6,192 bases of DNA from Corynebacterium sp. (lineage in GTDB: Bacteria > Actinomycetota > Actinomycetes > Mycobacteriales > Mycobacteriaceae): positions 1 through 6,192 of the forward strand of contig JAKDIS010000135.1 of assembly GCA_030450335.1 (NCBI GenBank), written 5' to 3'. The first letter of the stretch is position 1, and the number at the start of each line of letters is the position of its first letter. Both the position numbers and the translations under genes were made by a program. Positions 1 through 5,579 of the stretch are shown here, piece after piece. The notes under the pieces were generated by a model. The model ran no database searches. It was not told the DNA's origin and was given only the letters and a program-made list of their open reading frames with translations.

Positions 1-42
1 TCGCCGTTTTTCCGGCACCCTCCCCGTGGCGTTTCGTCGAGG

Positions 43-699
43 TTACGGTTGCGGCCGGGCGATCCACCGCCCCGCCGCGGCGCGGAACGCCGCGGTGTCG
101 AGGGCGCCCGCGCCGGACGGGATGCCGCCCAGCCAGCGGGGACCGCCACGCAGGACGTCGAGCGTGGTGGACGTCGCGGCGTCCGGCGCGTCCGGTACAG
201 AGCCGCCGATGACGCCGGCGCAGGCCACGCCCCGGTGGGCCAGGGCCTCGAGGGTGAGGTCGTGGTGGTTGAGGCTGCCCAGTCCGGTGGTGGTCACCAC
301 GACCACCGGGGCGCCGGTGCGCCGGGCGAGGTCGGCGACGGTGAATCCGCCGAGGTCGACGAGTACGCCGCCGGCGCCCTCGACGAGCACCAGACGGTCC
401 GGGGCGTCCAGCGCCAGGATCCGGCGGGCCGTCTCCTGCAGACCGGGCAGGACGACGCCCGCGCGCCGTGCGGCGGCGACCGGTGCCAGGGGTTCGGGGC
501 AGTAGGTGAAGCAGTGGGTGTCGGTGATGCCGGTGAGGGCGGTGACCGTACGCAGGTCGCCGTTGCCGGGCGCCTCGCCGGTCTGCACGGGTTTGACCAC
601 GGTGACGTGACGTCCTGTGCCCTGCCCGTTCACCGCCAGGGCCGCAGTGGCGACGGTCTTTCCCACGTCCGTGCCGGTGCCGGTGACGAGCAGGATCAT
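43..699 (-). CDS. bioD: ATP-dependent dethiobiotin synthetase BioD
   Basis: BioD is a cytosolic enzyme that uses CO2 and ATP to close the ureido ring of 7,8-diaminononanoate, giving dethiobiotin, the penultimate step of biotin synthesis. The 218-residue protein has the family's usual length. It opens almost at once with the BioD P-loop GTGTDVGKT (residues 7-15, Lys14), followed by KPVQTG (36-41), the PEPLAPVAAARRAG segment (68-81) and VEGAGGVLVDL (107-117), all typical of BioD. The reading frame stays open upstream, but ATG at 699 is preferred because family members begin just before the P-loop. The ATG also forms a 4-nt ATGA overlap with the bioA stop, which implies translational coupling. 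No strong Shine-Dalgarno precedes it. The gene ends at TAA (43-45). Identification is secure from sequence motifs and from the bioA neighbour. Confidence 0.96.
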   Translation of the reverse strand: MILLVTGTGTDVGKTVATAALAVNGQGTGRHVTVVKPVQTGEAPGNGDLRTVTALTGITDTHCFTYCPEPLAPVAAARRAGVVLPGLQETARRILALDAPDRLVLVEGAGGVLVDLGGFTVADLARRTGAPVVVVTTTGLGSLNHHDLTLEALAHRGVACAGVIGGSVPDAPDAATSTTLDVLRGGPRWLGGIPSGAGALDTAAFRAAAGRWIARPQP

Positions 700-2024
700 G
701 CGTCCACCGCCGCGACCATCGCGTCGGTGATGCGCACGATCTCCTCGTCGGTGCAGGTGAACGGCGGCATGGTGTAGAGCAGCCGGCCGAAGGGGCGCAG
801 CCACACGCCGCGCTCCACCAGGGCCGCGGTGACCGCCGGGGAGTCCAGCGGGTCAACGGTCTCGACCACGCCGATCGCGCCGAGGACCCGCACGTCCGCC
901 ACGCCGGGGCGCCCGCGCAGGGGTTCCAGCCCCTCGCGCAGCAGCTGTTCGGTGCGGGCCACACGCGGACGCCAGTAGCCGGACTCCACCAGGTCCAGTG
1001 CGGCCAGGGACACCGCGCAGGCCAGCGGGTTGCCCATGAACGTGGGCCCGTGCATCAGGGCCCCTCCGCCGTCCGGCGAGTCCACGGCCGCGGCGACACG
1101 GTCGGTGGTCACCGTGGCGGCGAAACTCATGAACCCGCCGGTCAGGGCCTTCCCCAGACAGAGGATGTCGGGCGTGACCCCGGCGGCGGCGCCGACGAGC
1201 ACGTCGCCGGTGCGTCCGAAGCCGGTGGCGATCTCGTCGAGGATGAGCAGTGCGCCGGTCCCGTCGCACACCTCACGTAGCCCGGTGACCAGGGCGTGGT
1301 CGTGGAAGCGCATGCCGCCGGCGCCCTGCACCACCGGTTCCACGATCACGGCGGCCACGTCGTTGTGTTCCACCGCCGCGCGCAGGTCGGCGAGGTAGCG
1401 CTCCAGCACCTCCGGGGTGCTGCCGCGCGGTGGCGGGGAGGGCACGAAGACCTGCGGGGTGAGCACCCCGGTCCACAGCGAGTGCATGCCGCCGTCGGGG
1501 TCGCACACCCCCATCGGCCCCTGCGTGTCCCCGTGGTAGCCGCCGCGCCAGGTCAGGAAGCGGGTGCGCTCCGGGTGGCCCACACCCCGCTGGTACTGCA
1601 GCGCGGCCTTCAACGCGACCTCCACCGACACCGAGCCGGAGTCGGAGAAGAACACCGAGGTCAGCGGATCGCCGGTGAGGTCTGGGCTGTTGATCAGGCA
1701 GAGGAGGCGTTCGGCCAGTTCCGCGGCCGGGCGGTGGGTGAGCCCGCCGAACATCACGTGGCTCATCCGGTCGACCTGTCCGTGGGCGGCCTCGCGCAGC
1801 GCCGGGTGACCGTGGCCGTGGCACGCCGCCCACCAGGAACTCATGCCGTCGATGACCTCACGGTCCCCGGCGGCCAGCCGCAGGCGTGTGCCGGACGCGG
1901 ACTCGACCACGAGGTTCCCGGTCGCGCCGTGGCGTGGGGCGTAGGGGTGCCACACGTGCCGCCGGTCGGCGTCGGCCACCCGGTTGGCGTTCCACACGTC
2001 CGGGGAGTGCTCTAGGATAGTCAT
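696..2024 (-). CDS. bioA: Adenosylmethionine-8-amino-7-oxononanoate aminotransferase BioA
   Basis: BioA is a PLP-dependent class III aminotransferase that moves the amino group of S-adenosylmethionine onto KAPA to give 7,8-diaminononanoate. The 442-residue protein has normal length. In order it shows DRRHVWHPYAP near residue 20, GMSSWWAACHGHGHP (about 60-74), FFSDSGSVSVEVALK (about 125-139), RGGYHGDTQGPMG (about 160-172), LILDEIATGFGRTG with the PLP-ring Asp (about 263), LGKALTGG with the Schiff-base Lys (about 292), and HGPTFMGNPLACAVS (about 325-339). The FFSDSGSVSVE, YHGDTQGPMG and WRGGYHG elements separate it from other class III enzymes. GTG at 2027 immediately precedes ATG at 2024, so either could be the start. 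Neither has a Shine-Dalgarno, and a TATA-like -10 sits about 9-14 bp upstream, suggesting leaderless translation. The stop overlaps the bioD start; bioF is divergent. Confidence 0.98.
   Translation of the reverse strand: MTILEHSPDVWNANRVADADRRHVWHPYAPRHGATGNLVVESASGTRLRLAAGDREVIDGMSSWWAACHGHGHPALREAAHGQVDRMSHVMFGGLTHRPAAELAERLLCLINSPDLTGDPLTSVFFSDSGSVSVEVALKAALQYQRGVGHPERTRFLTWRGGYHGDTQGPMGVCDPDGGMHSLWTGVLTPQVFVPSPPPRGSTPEVLERYLADLRAAVEHNDVAAVIVEPVVQGAGGMRFHDHALVTGLREVCDGTGALLILDEIATGFGRTGDVLVGAAAGVTPDILCLGKALTGGFMSFAATVTTDRVAAAVDSPDGGGALMHGPTFMGNPLACAVSLAALDLVESGYWRPRVARTEQLLREGLEPLRGRPGVADVRVLGAIGVVETVDPLDSPAVTAALVERGVWLRPFGRLLYTMPPFTCTDEEIVRITDAMVAAVDA
2013..2018 (+). promoter_or_regulatory. 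Candidate -10 element of bioF
   Basis: TAGGAT on the plus strand matches TATAAT at four of six positions. It lies inside the first codons of divergent bioA. A start site near 2025 would give a bioF leader of roughly 36 nt that includes the Shine-Dalgarno at 2051-2055. No convincing -35 is seen at 16-18 bp. The alternative TATACA at 2035-2040 would put the start too close to the ribosome binding site. Confidence 0.3.
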
Positions 2025-2032
2025 CACACCAG

Positions 2033-2038
2033 GCTATA
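2033..2038 (-). promoter_or_regulatory. Candidate -10 element of bioA
   Basis: On the minus strand this reads TATAGC, matching TATAAT at four of six positions. It lies so close to bioA that transcription would begin at about the GTG (2027) or ATG (2024) start codon, giving a leaderless mRNA. A TTGTCC (2054-2059) lies 15 bp further upstream as a weak -35. This is inference from position; leaderless transcripts are known to be common in corynebacteria and mycobacteria. Confidence 0.4.
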
Positions 2039-2047
2039 CACCGTTCA
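2035..2047. promoter_or_regulatory. Possible biotin-repressor operator between bioA and bioF
   Basis: On the minus strand this reads TGAAC, a 3-bp spacer GGT, then GTATA. The first five bases equal the left half of the TGAAC-N3-GTTAC motif I recall for the TetR-type repressor BioQ of Corynebacterium. The right half matches only at its first two bases. It covers the putative bioA -10 and lies between the divergent starts, where a shared operator would be expected. One half-site fits and the other does not, so the call is tentative. Confidence 0.3.
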
Positions 2048-2050
2048 ATG

Positions 2051-2055
2051 AAGGG
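2051..2055 (+). promoter_or_regulatory. Ribosome binding site deciding the bioF GTG start
   Basis: AAGGG lies 6 nt before GTG at 2062. The frame is open further upstream (an ATG at 1984), but that start lies inside bioA and has no such site. This supports GTG 2062, which also places the N-terminus where BioF proteins usually begin. Confidence 0.7.
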
Positions 2056-2061
2056 ACAACC

Positions 2062-3285
2062 GTGAGCGCACCGCACCTGCCCACCGCCACCCGCCTGCAG
2101 GTCTGGCGAGACGCCGGGCTCGGCCGCCACACCACCGACATCGCCACCGGACAGCACCCCGTGATCGAGACAGACGGCGGCGCGCGGCTGCTCTTCTCCT
2201 CCAGCAACTACCTCGGCCTGTCCCACCACCCCGCCGTGGTGGAGGCCGCGGTCGAGGCCACGTTCACCTACGGCACCGGGTCGGGCGGGTCCCGGCTCAC
2301 CACCGGGTCCACACCCGTGCACCGCGCACTCGAGGAGGAGCTCGCCGACTGGCTCGGCTACCCGGACTGCGTGCTGCTGAACACGGGGTTCGCCGCGAAC
2401 CTCGCCGCGCTCACGGTGCTGGCGGACGCTTCGGTGACGGTGTTCTCCGACGCCCACAACCACGCCAGCATCATCGACGGCTGCCGTGCCGCGCGCACCA
2501 ACGGCGCCCGGCTGCGGGTCTACCCGCACCGCGACACCGACGCCCTGGCCCGGCTGCTGGAGCGGCGCACCACCGAACACGGACTCGTCGTCACCGACGG
2601 GGTGTTCTCGATGGGCGGCACCCTGGCACCCGTGGCCGAGATCGTCTCCCTGGCCCACGACAACGGGTGCGCGGTCATGGTCGACGACGCCCACGGCATC
2701 GGCACCGTCGGCGACGGACGCGGCTGCGCCGCACCGGGGGCGCAGGACGCTCAGGACGCTCCGGACGTGCTTGTCGGCACGCTGAGCAAGGCGCTCGGCG
2801 CGGAGGGCGGCTTCATCTGCGCCGACCGCGACACCTGCGACCTGCTGCGTAACCAGGCCCGCCCGTTCATCTACTCGACGTCCTCCCCCGTCCCGACGGT
2901 CGCCGCCGCGCTGGCGGCGGTGCGCCTGGTGCGTGCCGACGAGTCGCTCGTGCGGCGGCTGCAGGACAACGTCCGACGCCTCACCGACGGACTCGGCCTC
3001 GTCGGGCACCCGGGGACGCCGATCGTGCCCGTGCCGGTCGGCGACGAACGGGCGGCCATGGCCGTTGCGGCGGAGCTGCGGCAGGCGGGTTTCCACGTGC
3101 CGGCGATCCGCTACCCCACCGTCCCGCGTGGCGAGGCGATCCTGCGGGTCACCGTGATGGCCACGCACACCGGTGCCCAGATCGACGCACTGCTGGAGGC
3201 GCTGGCGGGCGTGTTCAGTCCTCCAGGTCGGCGTCTAGGCGACGCTCGTCCCGTTGCCGCCCGCGCTGGGCGCGACGTCGGGTGA
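2062..3285 (+). CDS. bioF: 8-amino-7-oxononanoate synthase BioF (C-terminally extended)
   Basis: BioF is a PLP-dependent alpha-oxoamine synthase that condenses L-alanine with a pimeloyl thioester to give KAPA, the substrate of the neighbouring BioA. Motifs from a GTG start: FSSSNYLGLSHHP (45-57), GTGSGGSRLTTGSTPVH (71-87), the PLP-stacking His134 in HNHASI, VTDGVFSMGGTLAP (177-190), VDDAHGIG with Asp208 and His211, GTLSKALGAEGGF with Schiff-base Lys243, RPFIYSTSSPV (267-277) and the C-terminal LRVTVMATHT (361-370). The conserved domain ends near residue 384. Residues 386-407, rich in Arg, Gly and Ala, are extra and lie entirely antisense to the convergent membrane-protein gene, so the original stop may have been lost. 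2-amino-3-ketobutyrate CoA ligase is the nearest alternative family, but the bioA/bioD context favours BioF. Divergent from bioA, with about 37 bp between starts. Confidence 0.94.
   Translation: MSAPHLPTATRLQVWRDAGLGRHTTDIATGQHPVIETDGGARLLFSSSNYLGLSHHPAVVEAAVEATFTYGTGSGGSRLTTGSTPVHRALEEELADWLGYPDCVLLNTGFAANLAALTVLADASVTVFSDAHNHASIIDGCRAARTNGARLRVYPHRDTDALARLLERRTTEHGLVVTDGVFSMGGTLAPVAEIVSLAHDNGCAVMVDDAHGIGTVGDGRGCAAPGAQDAQDAPDVLVGTLSKALGAEGGFICADRDTCDLLRNQARPFIYSTSSPVPTVAAALAAVRLVRADESLVRRLQDNVRRLTDGLGLVGHPGTPIVPVPVGDERAAMAVAAELRQAGFHVPAIRYPTVPRGEAILRVTVMATHTGAQIDALLEALAGVFSPPGRRLGDARPVAARAGRDVG
2743..2769 (+). repeat. 9-bp tandem repeat inside bioF
   Basis: CAGGACGCT occurs twice in a row (2743-2751, 2752-2760), followed by the diverged CCGGACGTG (2761-2769). 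It encodes QDA-QDA-PDV in the variable loop just before the GTLSKALG active-site motif. The unit is in-frame, so copy changes would add or remove three residues without breaking the gene. Confidence 0.6.
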
Positions 3286-3694
3286 CCCATGGGGTGGCGA
3301 CGCCGGCGATGACGCCGCCGGTGACCATCCCCGCCGCCGCAGCCGGCTGGCCGTCAAAGGCGTGGACCAGGATCCCCGCGAGCATCGCTGCCGCGACGGG
3401 GAGGATGACGGCCCAGTCCGACGCCGTCGGGCCGGTGTAGCGCGGGCGCGGGGCATGGCGGCGCATCCACAGTCCGGCGCCGAGTGCGGCGGCCGCACCC
3501 GGGACGACCAGCACCGCGAAGGACCACAGGGACAGCGCCCCGGGCAGTACCCACGCCAGCAGGGCGGCCACCGCCATCGTCGACCACAGGCAGTACTGCA
3601 ACCCCACCGTCGAGGCCTTGTGCGTGACCTGTGCCTGGTACTCGTCGTCGACGGCGTCTTCGGCGCGCCGGACGACGGTGTCGCCGTAGCTCAT
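3215..3694 (-). CDS. Small four-helix membrane protein, co-transcribed with an XRE regulator
   Basis: I do not recognise a named family. The 159-residue protein has a short charged N-terminus (VVRRAEDAVDDEYQ), then four hydrophobic stretches at about 33-51, 55-77, 93-112 and 115-137, and a strongly charged C-terminal tail (RRRAQRG...DADLED). Arg-rich segments occur at the N-terminus, between helices 2 and 3 (MRRHAPRPR), and at the C-terminus, so the positive-inside rule predicts both ends in the cytoplasm. There is no signal peptide. ATG at 3694 was chosen because it overlaps the regulator stop as ATGA (3691-3694) and the hydrophobic core follows at a sensible distance; the longer upstream frame runs antiparallel through the regulator. 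Its last 71 bp overlap the end of convergent bioF. Pairs of a small XRE regulator and a small multi-spanning protein are widespread, mostly of unknown function. Role unknown. Confidence 0.75.
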   Translation of the reverse strand: MSYGDTVVRRAEDAVDDEYQAQVTHKASTVGLQYCLWSTMAVAALLAWVLPGALSLWSFAVLVVPGAAAALGAGLWMRRHAPRPRYTGPTASDWAVILPVAAAMLAGILVHAFDGQPAAAAGMVTGGVIAGVATPWVTRRRAQRGRQRDERRLDADLED

Positions 3695-3900
3695 GACTGC
3701 TCCTGTTCCTGACCGAAGATCTGCTCGACGGTCTTCCCGAGCTCCCGGCAGATGTCGAGCGCGAGGTGCACCGACGGGGAGTAGTTCCCCTTCTCGATAT
3801 TCGCCACGGTCTGCCGCGACACTCCGACGCGCTCGGCGAGCTCCGCCTGGGAGAGTTCCTCCCACCGTCGGTAGCGGCGGACCATATTGCCCGTCTCCAT
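3691..3900 (-). CDS. Small XRE-family helix-turn-helix transcriptional regulator
   Basis: A 69-residue protein that is almost only a Cro/C1-type DNA-binding domain: LSQAELAERVGVSRQTVANIEKG (residues 16-38) contains the scaffold helix and recognition helix, followed by SPSVHLALDICRELGKTVEQIF (41-62). It belongs to the compact 65-75-residue XRE type with no ligand or protease domain. ATG at 3900 is preferred because GGAGGGG lies 4-5 nt upstream; the frame also has an ATG at 3948, but that lies within the upstream repeats. The stop overlaps the start of the membrane-protein gene, so the two are translationally coupled. The inverted repeat just upstream (3937-3964) is a natural site for autoregulation. 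Whether it affects the flanking urease or biotin genes cannot be told from sequence. Confidence 0.92.
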   Translation of the reverse strand: METGNMVRRYRRWEELSQAELAERVGVSRQTVANIEKGNYSPSVHLALDICRELGKTVEQIFGQEQEQS

Positions 3901-3902
3901 GA

Positions 3903-3909
3903 CCCCTCC
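3903..3909 (-). promoter_or_regulatory. Strong ribosome binding site of the XRE regulator gene
   Basis: On the minus strand GGAGGGG sits just before ATG 3900. It settles the start against ATG 3948, which has no such sequence, and gives the regulator its own translation signal rather than dependence on ureD. Confidence 0.75.
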
Positions 3910-3936
3910 GGGAACTTCCGTGAATAACTGACACGT

Positions 3937-3964
3937 CACAATGTACATGATCCTTTACATTGTG
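3937..3964. promoter_or_regulatory. Perfect 9-bp inverted repeat, candidate operator of the XRE regulator
   Basis: CACAATGTA (3937-3945) and its exact reverse complement TACATTGTG (3956-3964) flank a 10-bp spacer. The left arm overlaps an 8-bp palindrome ATGTACAT (3941-3948). It lies between the ureD stop and the regulator start, in an AT-rich island within GC-rich DNA, at the place where the cassette promoter should be. The symmetry suits a dimeric HTH protein. As RNA it could form a 9-bp stem with a 10-nt loop, but no U-run follows in the direction of transcription, so an intrinsic terminator is less likely. A -10 such as TACATT (minus, 3940-3945) is possible but weak. Confidence 0.6.
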
Positions 3965-3979
3965 CGCTACATTCTGCGC
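3944..3979. repeat. Three 12-bp-periodic repeats over the ureD stop codon
   Basis: Units are TACATGATCCTT (3944-3955), TACATTGTGCGC (3956-3967) and TACATTCTGCGC (3968-3979). The second and third differ at one base; the first shares TACAT and two further positions. The array overlaps the right arm of the inverted repeat and the last codons and TAG stop (3967-3969) of ureD. Confidence 0.75.
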
Positions 3980-4935
3980 AGATCCACCGCCGGACGCCCC
4001 AGCAGACGCTCCCGCGTCCGGCTGTGCACCCGCTCCACCAGCGCACGCACGCTGACGGGGTCCTCCCCCGCCACGCGCACGGTGATGCCCGCGTCACCGA
4101 CCATGGTGGACGCCGCGGCGGTGAGTTCCTCGCCGGCCGCCGGCAGGTCGTCGCGGATCTGCGTGAGCAGGCCCGCGACGTCCTCCCCCTCCGCCGGGAC
4201 CACCAGCACCGTGCCCCACACGGGCCAGCGTGACAGCAGCATCTCCGAGCGTGCGGTCGCGCCGGTGGTGCACAACGTGTCCGAGAGCAGCGGCCGGGCG
4301 TCCCGCGTCACCCGGAAACCCTGGGCGAGGGCGTCGAAACCGTCGCGTTCGCCACGCGCCAGGCGTCCGGTGAGCATCACCTCCGCGGCCAGCAGCGTGC
4401 CCCCGGGCGCCACCTCGGCGTCGGTGACCTGCAGCAGGCGGGAGCCGCCGAAGAGGATCGTCTGCCCCGGCAGGTACTCGCACACCGCCCCGTCGGCCAC
4501 GTGCAGGCTGACCCACTGCGAGGCCATGCCGGCGTTCATCCGGTGCACCGGCGTGCCCGCCTGCGTCGTCACCGTGGCCCGCGCACCGGGTTCGAGCCGG
4601 AAGGTCTGACGGATCCGGTCGTTCTGGGCCAGCCCACCACCGGTGGTACGCACGTAGAGGAACGCCTCACCGGGGTCGCCCGGGTCGATGTGGAGCGGGC
4701 GGGTGACCTGCATCGGCGCCTTGACGAACCGTGAGGTCACGCCCGTGACACCGTCGCCGCCACCCCGCACGCCGAAGGTCACGTCGAGCACGCCGACCTT
4801 GCCGGGGCGTCCCACCGGCATCACGCCGCCGGAGCTGACCTCTCCGGCGACCGCCGCCACCTCGTGCGGCACCGGCGGGGTCAGGTCCGCCGGGGCCAGC
4901 GACCTGTTCACGCACTGAGACAAACCCTGTGTCAC
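3967..4935 (-). CDS. ureD: Urease accessory protein UreD (UreH)
   Basis: UreD binds apo-urease and, with UreF and UreG, forms the cytosolic complex that delivers nickel to the active site. Family features: GKVGVLDVTFG (46-56), RFVKAPMQVTRPLHID (69-84), TTGGGLAQNDRIRQ (97-110), TVTTQAGTPVHRM (121-133), CEYLPGQTILFGGSRLLQ (152-169), the VMLTGRLARGE segment (186-196) and a canonical C-terminus LLGRPAVDLRRM. At 322 residues it is about 40 longer than usual. The GTG start at 4935 overlaps the ureG stop as GTGA, supporting coupling. However, the first 38 residues are Ala/Pro-rich and not family-like, and ATG at 4821 would give 284 residues, the usual size, though with a poor Shine-Dalgarno. Last gene of the operon; its TAG stop lies in a 12-bp tandem repeat. 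Confidence 0.95.
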   Translation of the reverse strand: MTQGLSQCVNRSLAPADLTPPVPHEVAAVAGEVSSGGVMPVGRPGKVGVLDVTFGVRGGGDGVTGVTSRFVKAPMQVTRPLHIDPGDPGEAFLYVRTTGGGLAQNDRIRQTFRLEPGARATVTTQAGTPVHRMNAGMASQWVSLHVADGAVCEYLPGQTILFGGSRLLQVTDAEVAPGGTLLAAEVMLTGRLARGERDGFDALAQGFRVTRDARPLLSDTLCTTGATARSEMLLSRWPVWGTVLVVPAEGEDVAGLLTQIRDDLPAAGEELTAAASTMVGDAGITVRVAGEDPVSVRALVERVHSRTRERLLGRPAVDLRRM

Positions 4936-5567
4936 GCCCTGAAGCCCTCGAGCTTCTGCTGGAGTTCCTCCACACCCTGCCCGGAGAAGCAGTCGGTGAG
5001 CACCACGGGGTTGCCGTCGCGCACGTCGACGGCGTCGGCGTTCATCACCGTCAGGTCGCAGCGCACGTACTGGGCGATGTCGGTCTTGTTGATCACCAGG
5101 ATGTCGGACTCAGTGATGCCCGGGCCCCGCTTCTTCGGCATCTTCTGCCCCTCGGCGGTGTCGAGCACGAACACGAACACGTCCACCAGCGCCGGGGAGA
5201 AGGTGAGCGTGAGGTTGTCGCCGCCGGACTCGAAGAACAGGGTGTCGATCTCCGGGTGCTCGTCGAGCAGGTCCGCGGCGGTCATCAGGTTCATCGTCGG
5301 GTCGTCGCGCACCGCGGTGTGCGGGCAGGAGCCGGTCTCGACGCCGACGACCACGTCCGGGTCGATCACGCCCGCGAGCTCCCGGCGGACGTGCATCGCG
5401 TCCTCCTGGGTGTAGATGTCGTTGGTGATCACCCCGACGTTGCGCCCCGCCGCCACGAACCGTGGGACGAGCGCCTCGATCAGGGCGGTCTTGCCGGAAC
5501 CGACGGGGCCGCCGATGCCGATACGCAGCGGTGAACCGGATCCGGTGACGGGGTCGGGTGTACTCAT
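4932..5567 (-). CDS. ureG: Urease accessory GTPase UreG
   Basis: UreG is a SIMIBI-class GTPase that binds nickel and couples GTP hydrolysis to metal insertion into urease through UreD and UreF. The 211-residue protein has near-standard length and every key motif: P-loop GGPVGSGKT (19-27, Lys26), VITNDIYTQEDA (46-57), the nickel-binding Cys81-Pro-His83 in ETGSCPHTAVRDD, ESGGDNL (113-119), FVLDTAEGQKMPKKRGPGI (133-151) and the guanine-specificity motif NKTD (160-163). It lacks the His-rich N-terminus that some UreG proteins use for nickel storage; its first dozen residues are a short Pro/Gly/Ser tail instead. The ATG at 5567 has an excellent AAGGAG six nucleotides upstream. The stop overlaps the ureD GTG start. 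Confidence 0.98.
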   Translation of the reverse strand: MSTPDPVTGSGSPLRIGIGGPVGSGKTALIEALVPRFVAAGRNVGVITNDIYTQEDAMHVRRELAGVIDPDVVVGVETGSCPHTAVRDDPTMNLMTAADLLDEHPEIDTLFFESGGDNLTLTFSPALVDVFVFVLDTAEGQKMPKKRGPGITESDILVINKTDIAQYVRCDLTVMNADAVDVRDGNPVVLTDCFSGQGVEELQQKLEGFRA

Positions 5568-5573
5568 GTGGGT

Positions 5574-5579
5574 CTCCTT
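5574..5579 (-). promoter_or_regulatory. Strong ribosome binding site of ureG, abutting the tandem repeat
   Basis: AAGGAG on the minus strand with a 6-nt spacer to ATG 5567. It directly follows the 10-bp repeats, whose units contain the similar but weaker AAGAG at 10-nt intervals. This fixes the ureG start and lets ureG be translated without coupling to ureF. Confidence 0.8.

Noticed and set aside
1..42. T-run (7-11) after CGCCG and an imperfect hairpin (about 12-31) downstream of bioD
   Set aside because: On the minus strand, the direction of bioD transcription, the hairpin has a mismatch and is followed by A residues, so it is not a normal terminator for bioD. The plus-strand T-run might end a terminator of a gene to the left, but the left arm would lie outside the window.
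49..777. Plus-strand open frame opposite bioD and the end of bioA (242 codons), with similar ones at 1296-2015 and 4929-5534
   Set aside because: Low-complexity antisense frames expected in GC-rich DNA. The opposite strand carries fully motif-supported bioD, bioA and ureG.
1858..3168. Long open frame (436 codons) on the minus strand antisense to bioF
   Set aside because: It is the GC-driven mirror of the bioF frame. The product has no recognisable motif, is rich in Arg/Gly/Val/Ala, and runs into bioA.
3231..3245. Perfect 5-bp hairpin GCGTC-N5-GACGC at the bioF/membrane-gene junction
   Set aside because: The stem is short and no T-run follows on either strand, and it lies inside both coding frames. 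It does not qualify as a terminator.
3901..3948. ATG at 3948 as start of the XRE regulator (85 residues)
   Set aside because: The 16 extra residues do not look like part of the fold, the ATG is inside the palindrome, and a strong Shine-Dalgarno precedes ATG 3900 instead.
3937..3964. Inverted repeat after ureD read as a rho-independent terminator
   Set aside because: The stem is AT-rich with a 10-nt loop and no U-run follows in the ureD direction. Its position and symmetry fit an operator better.
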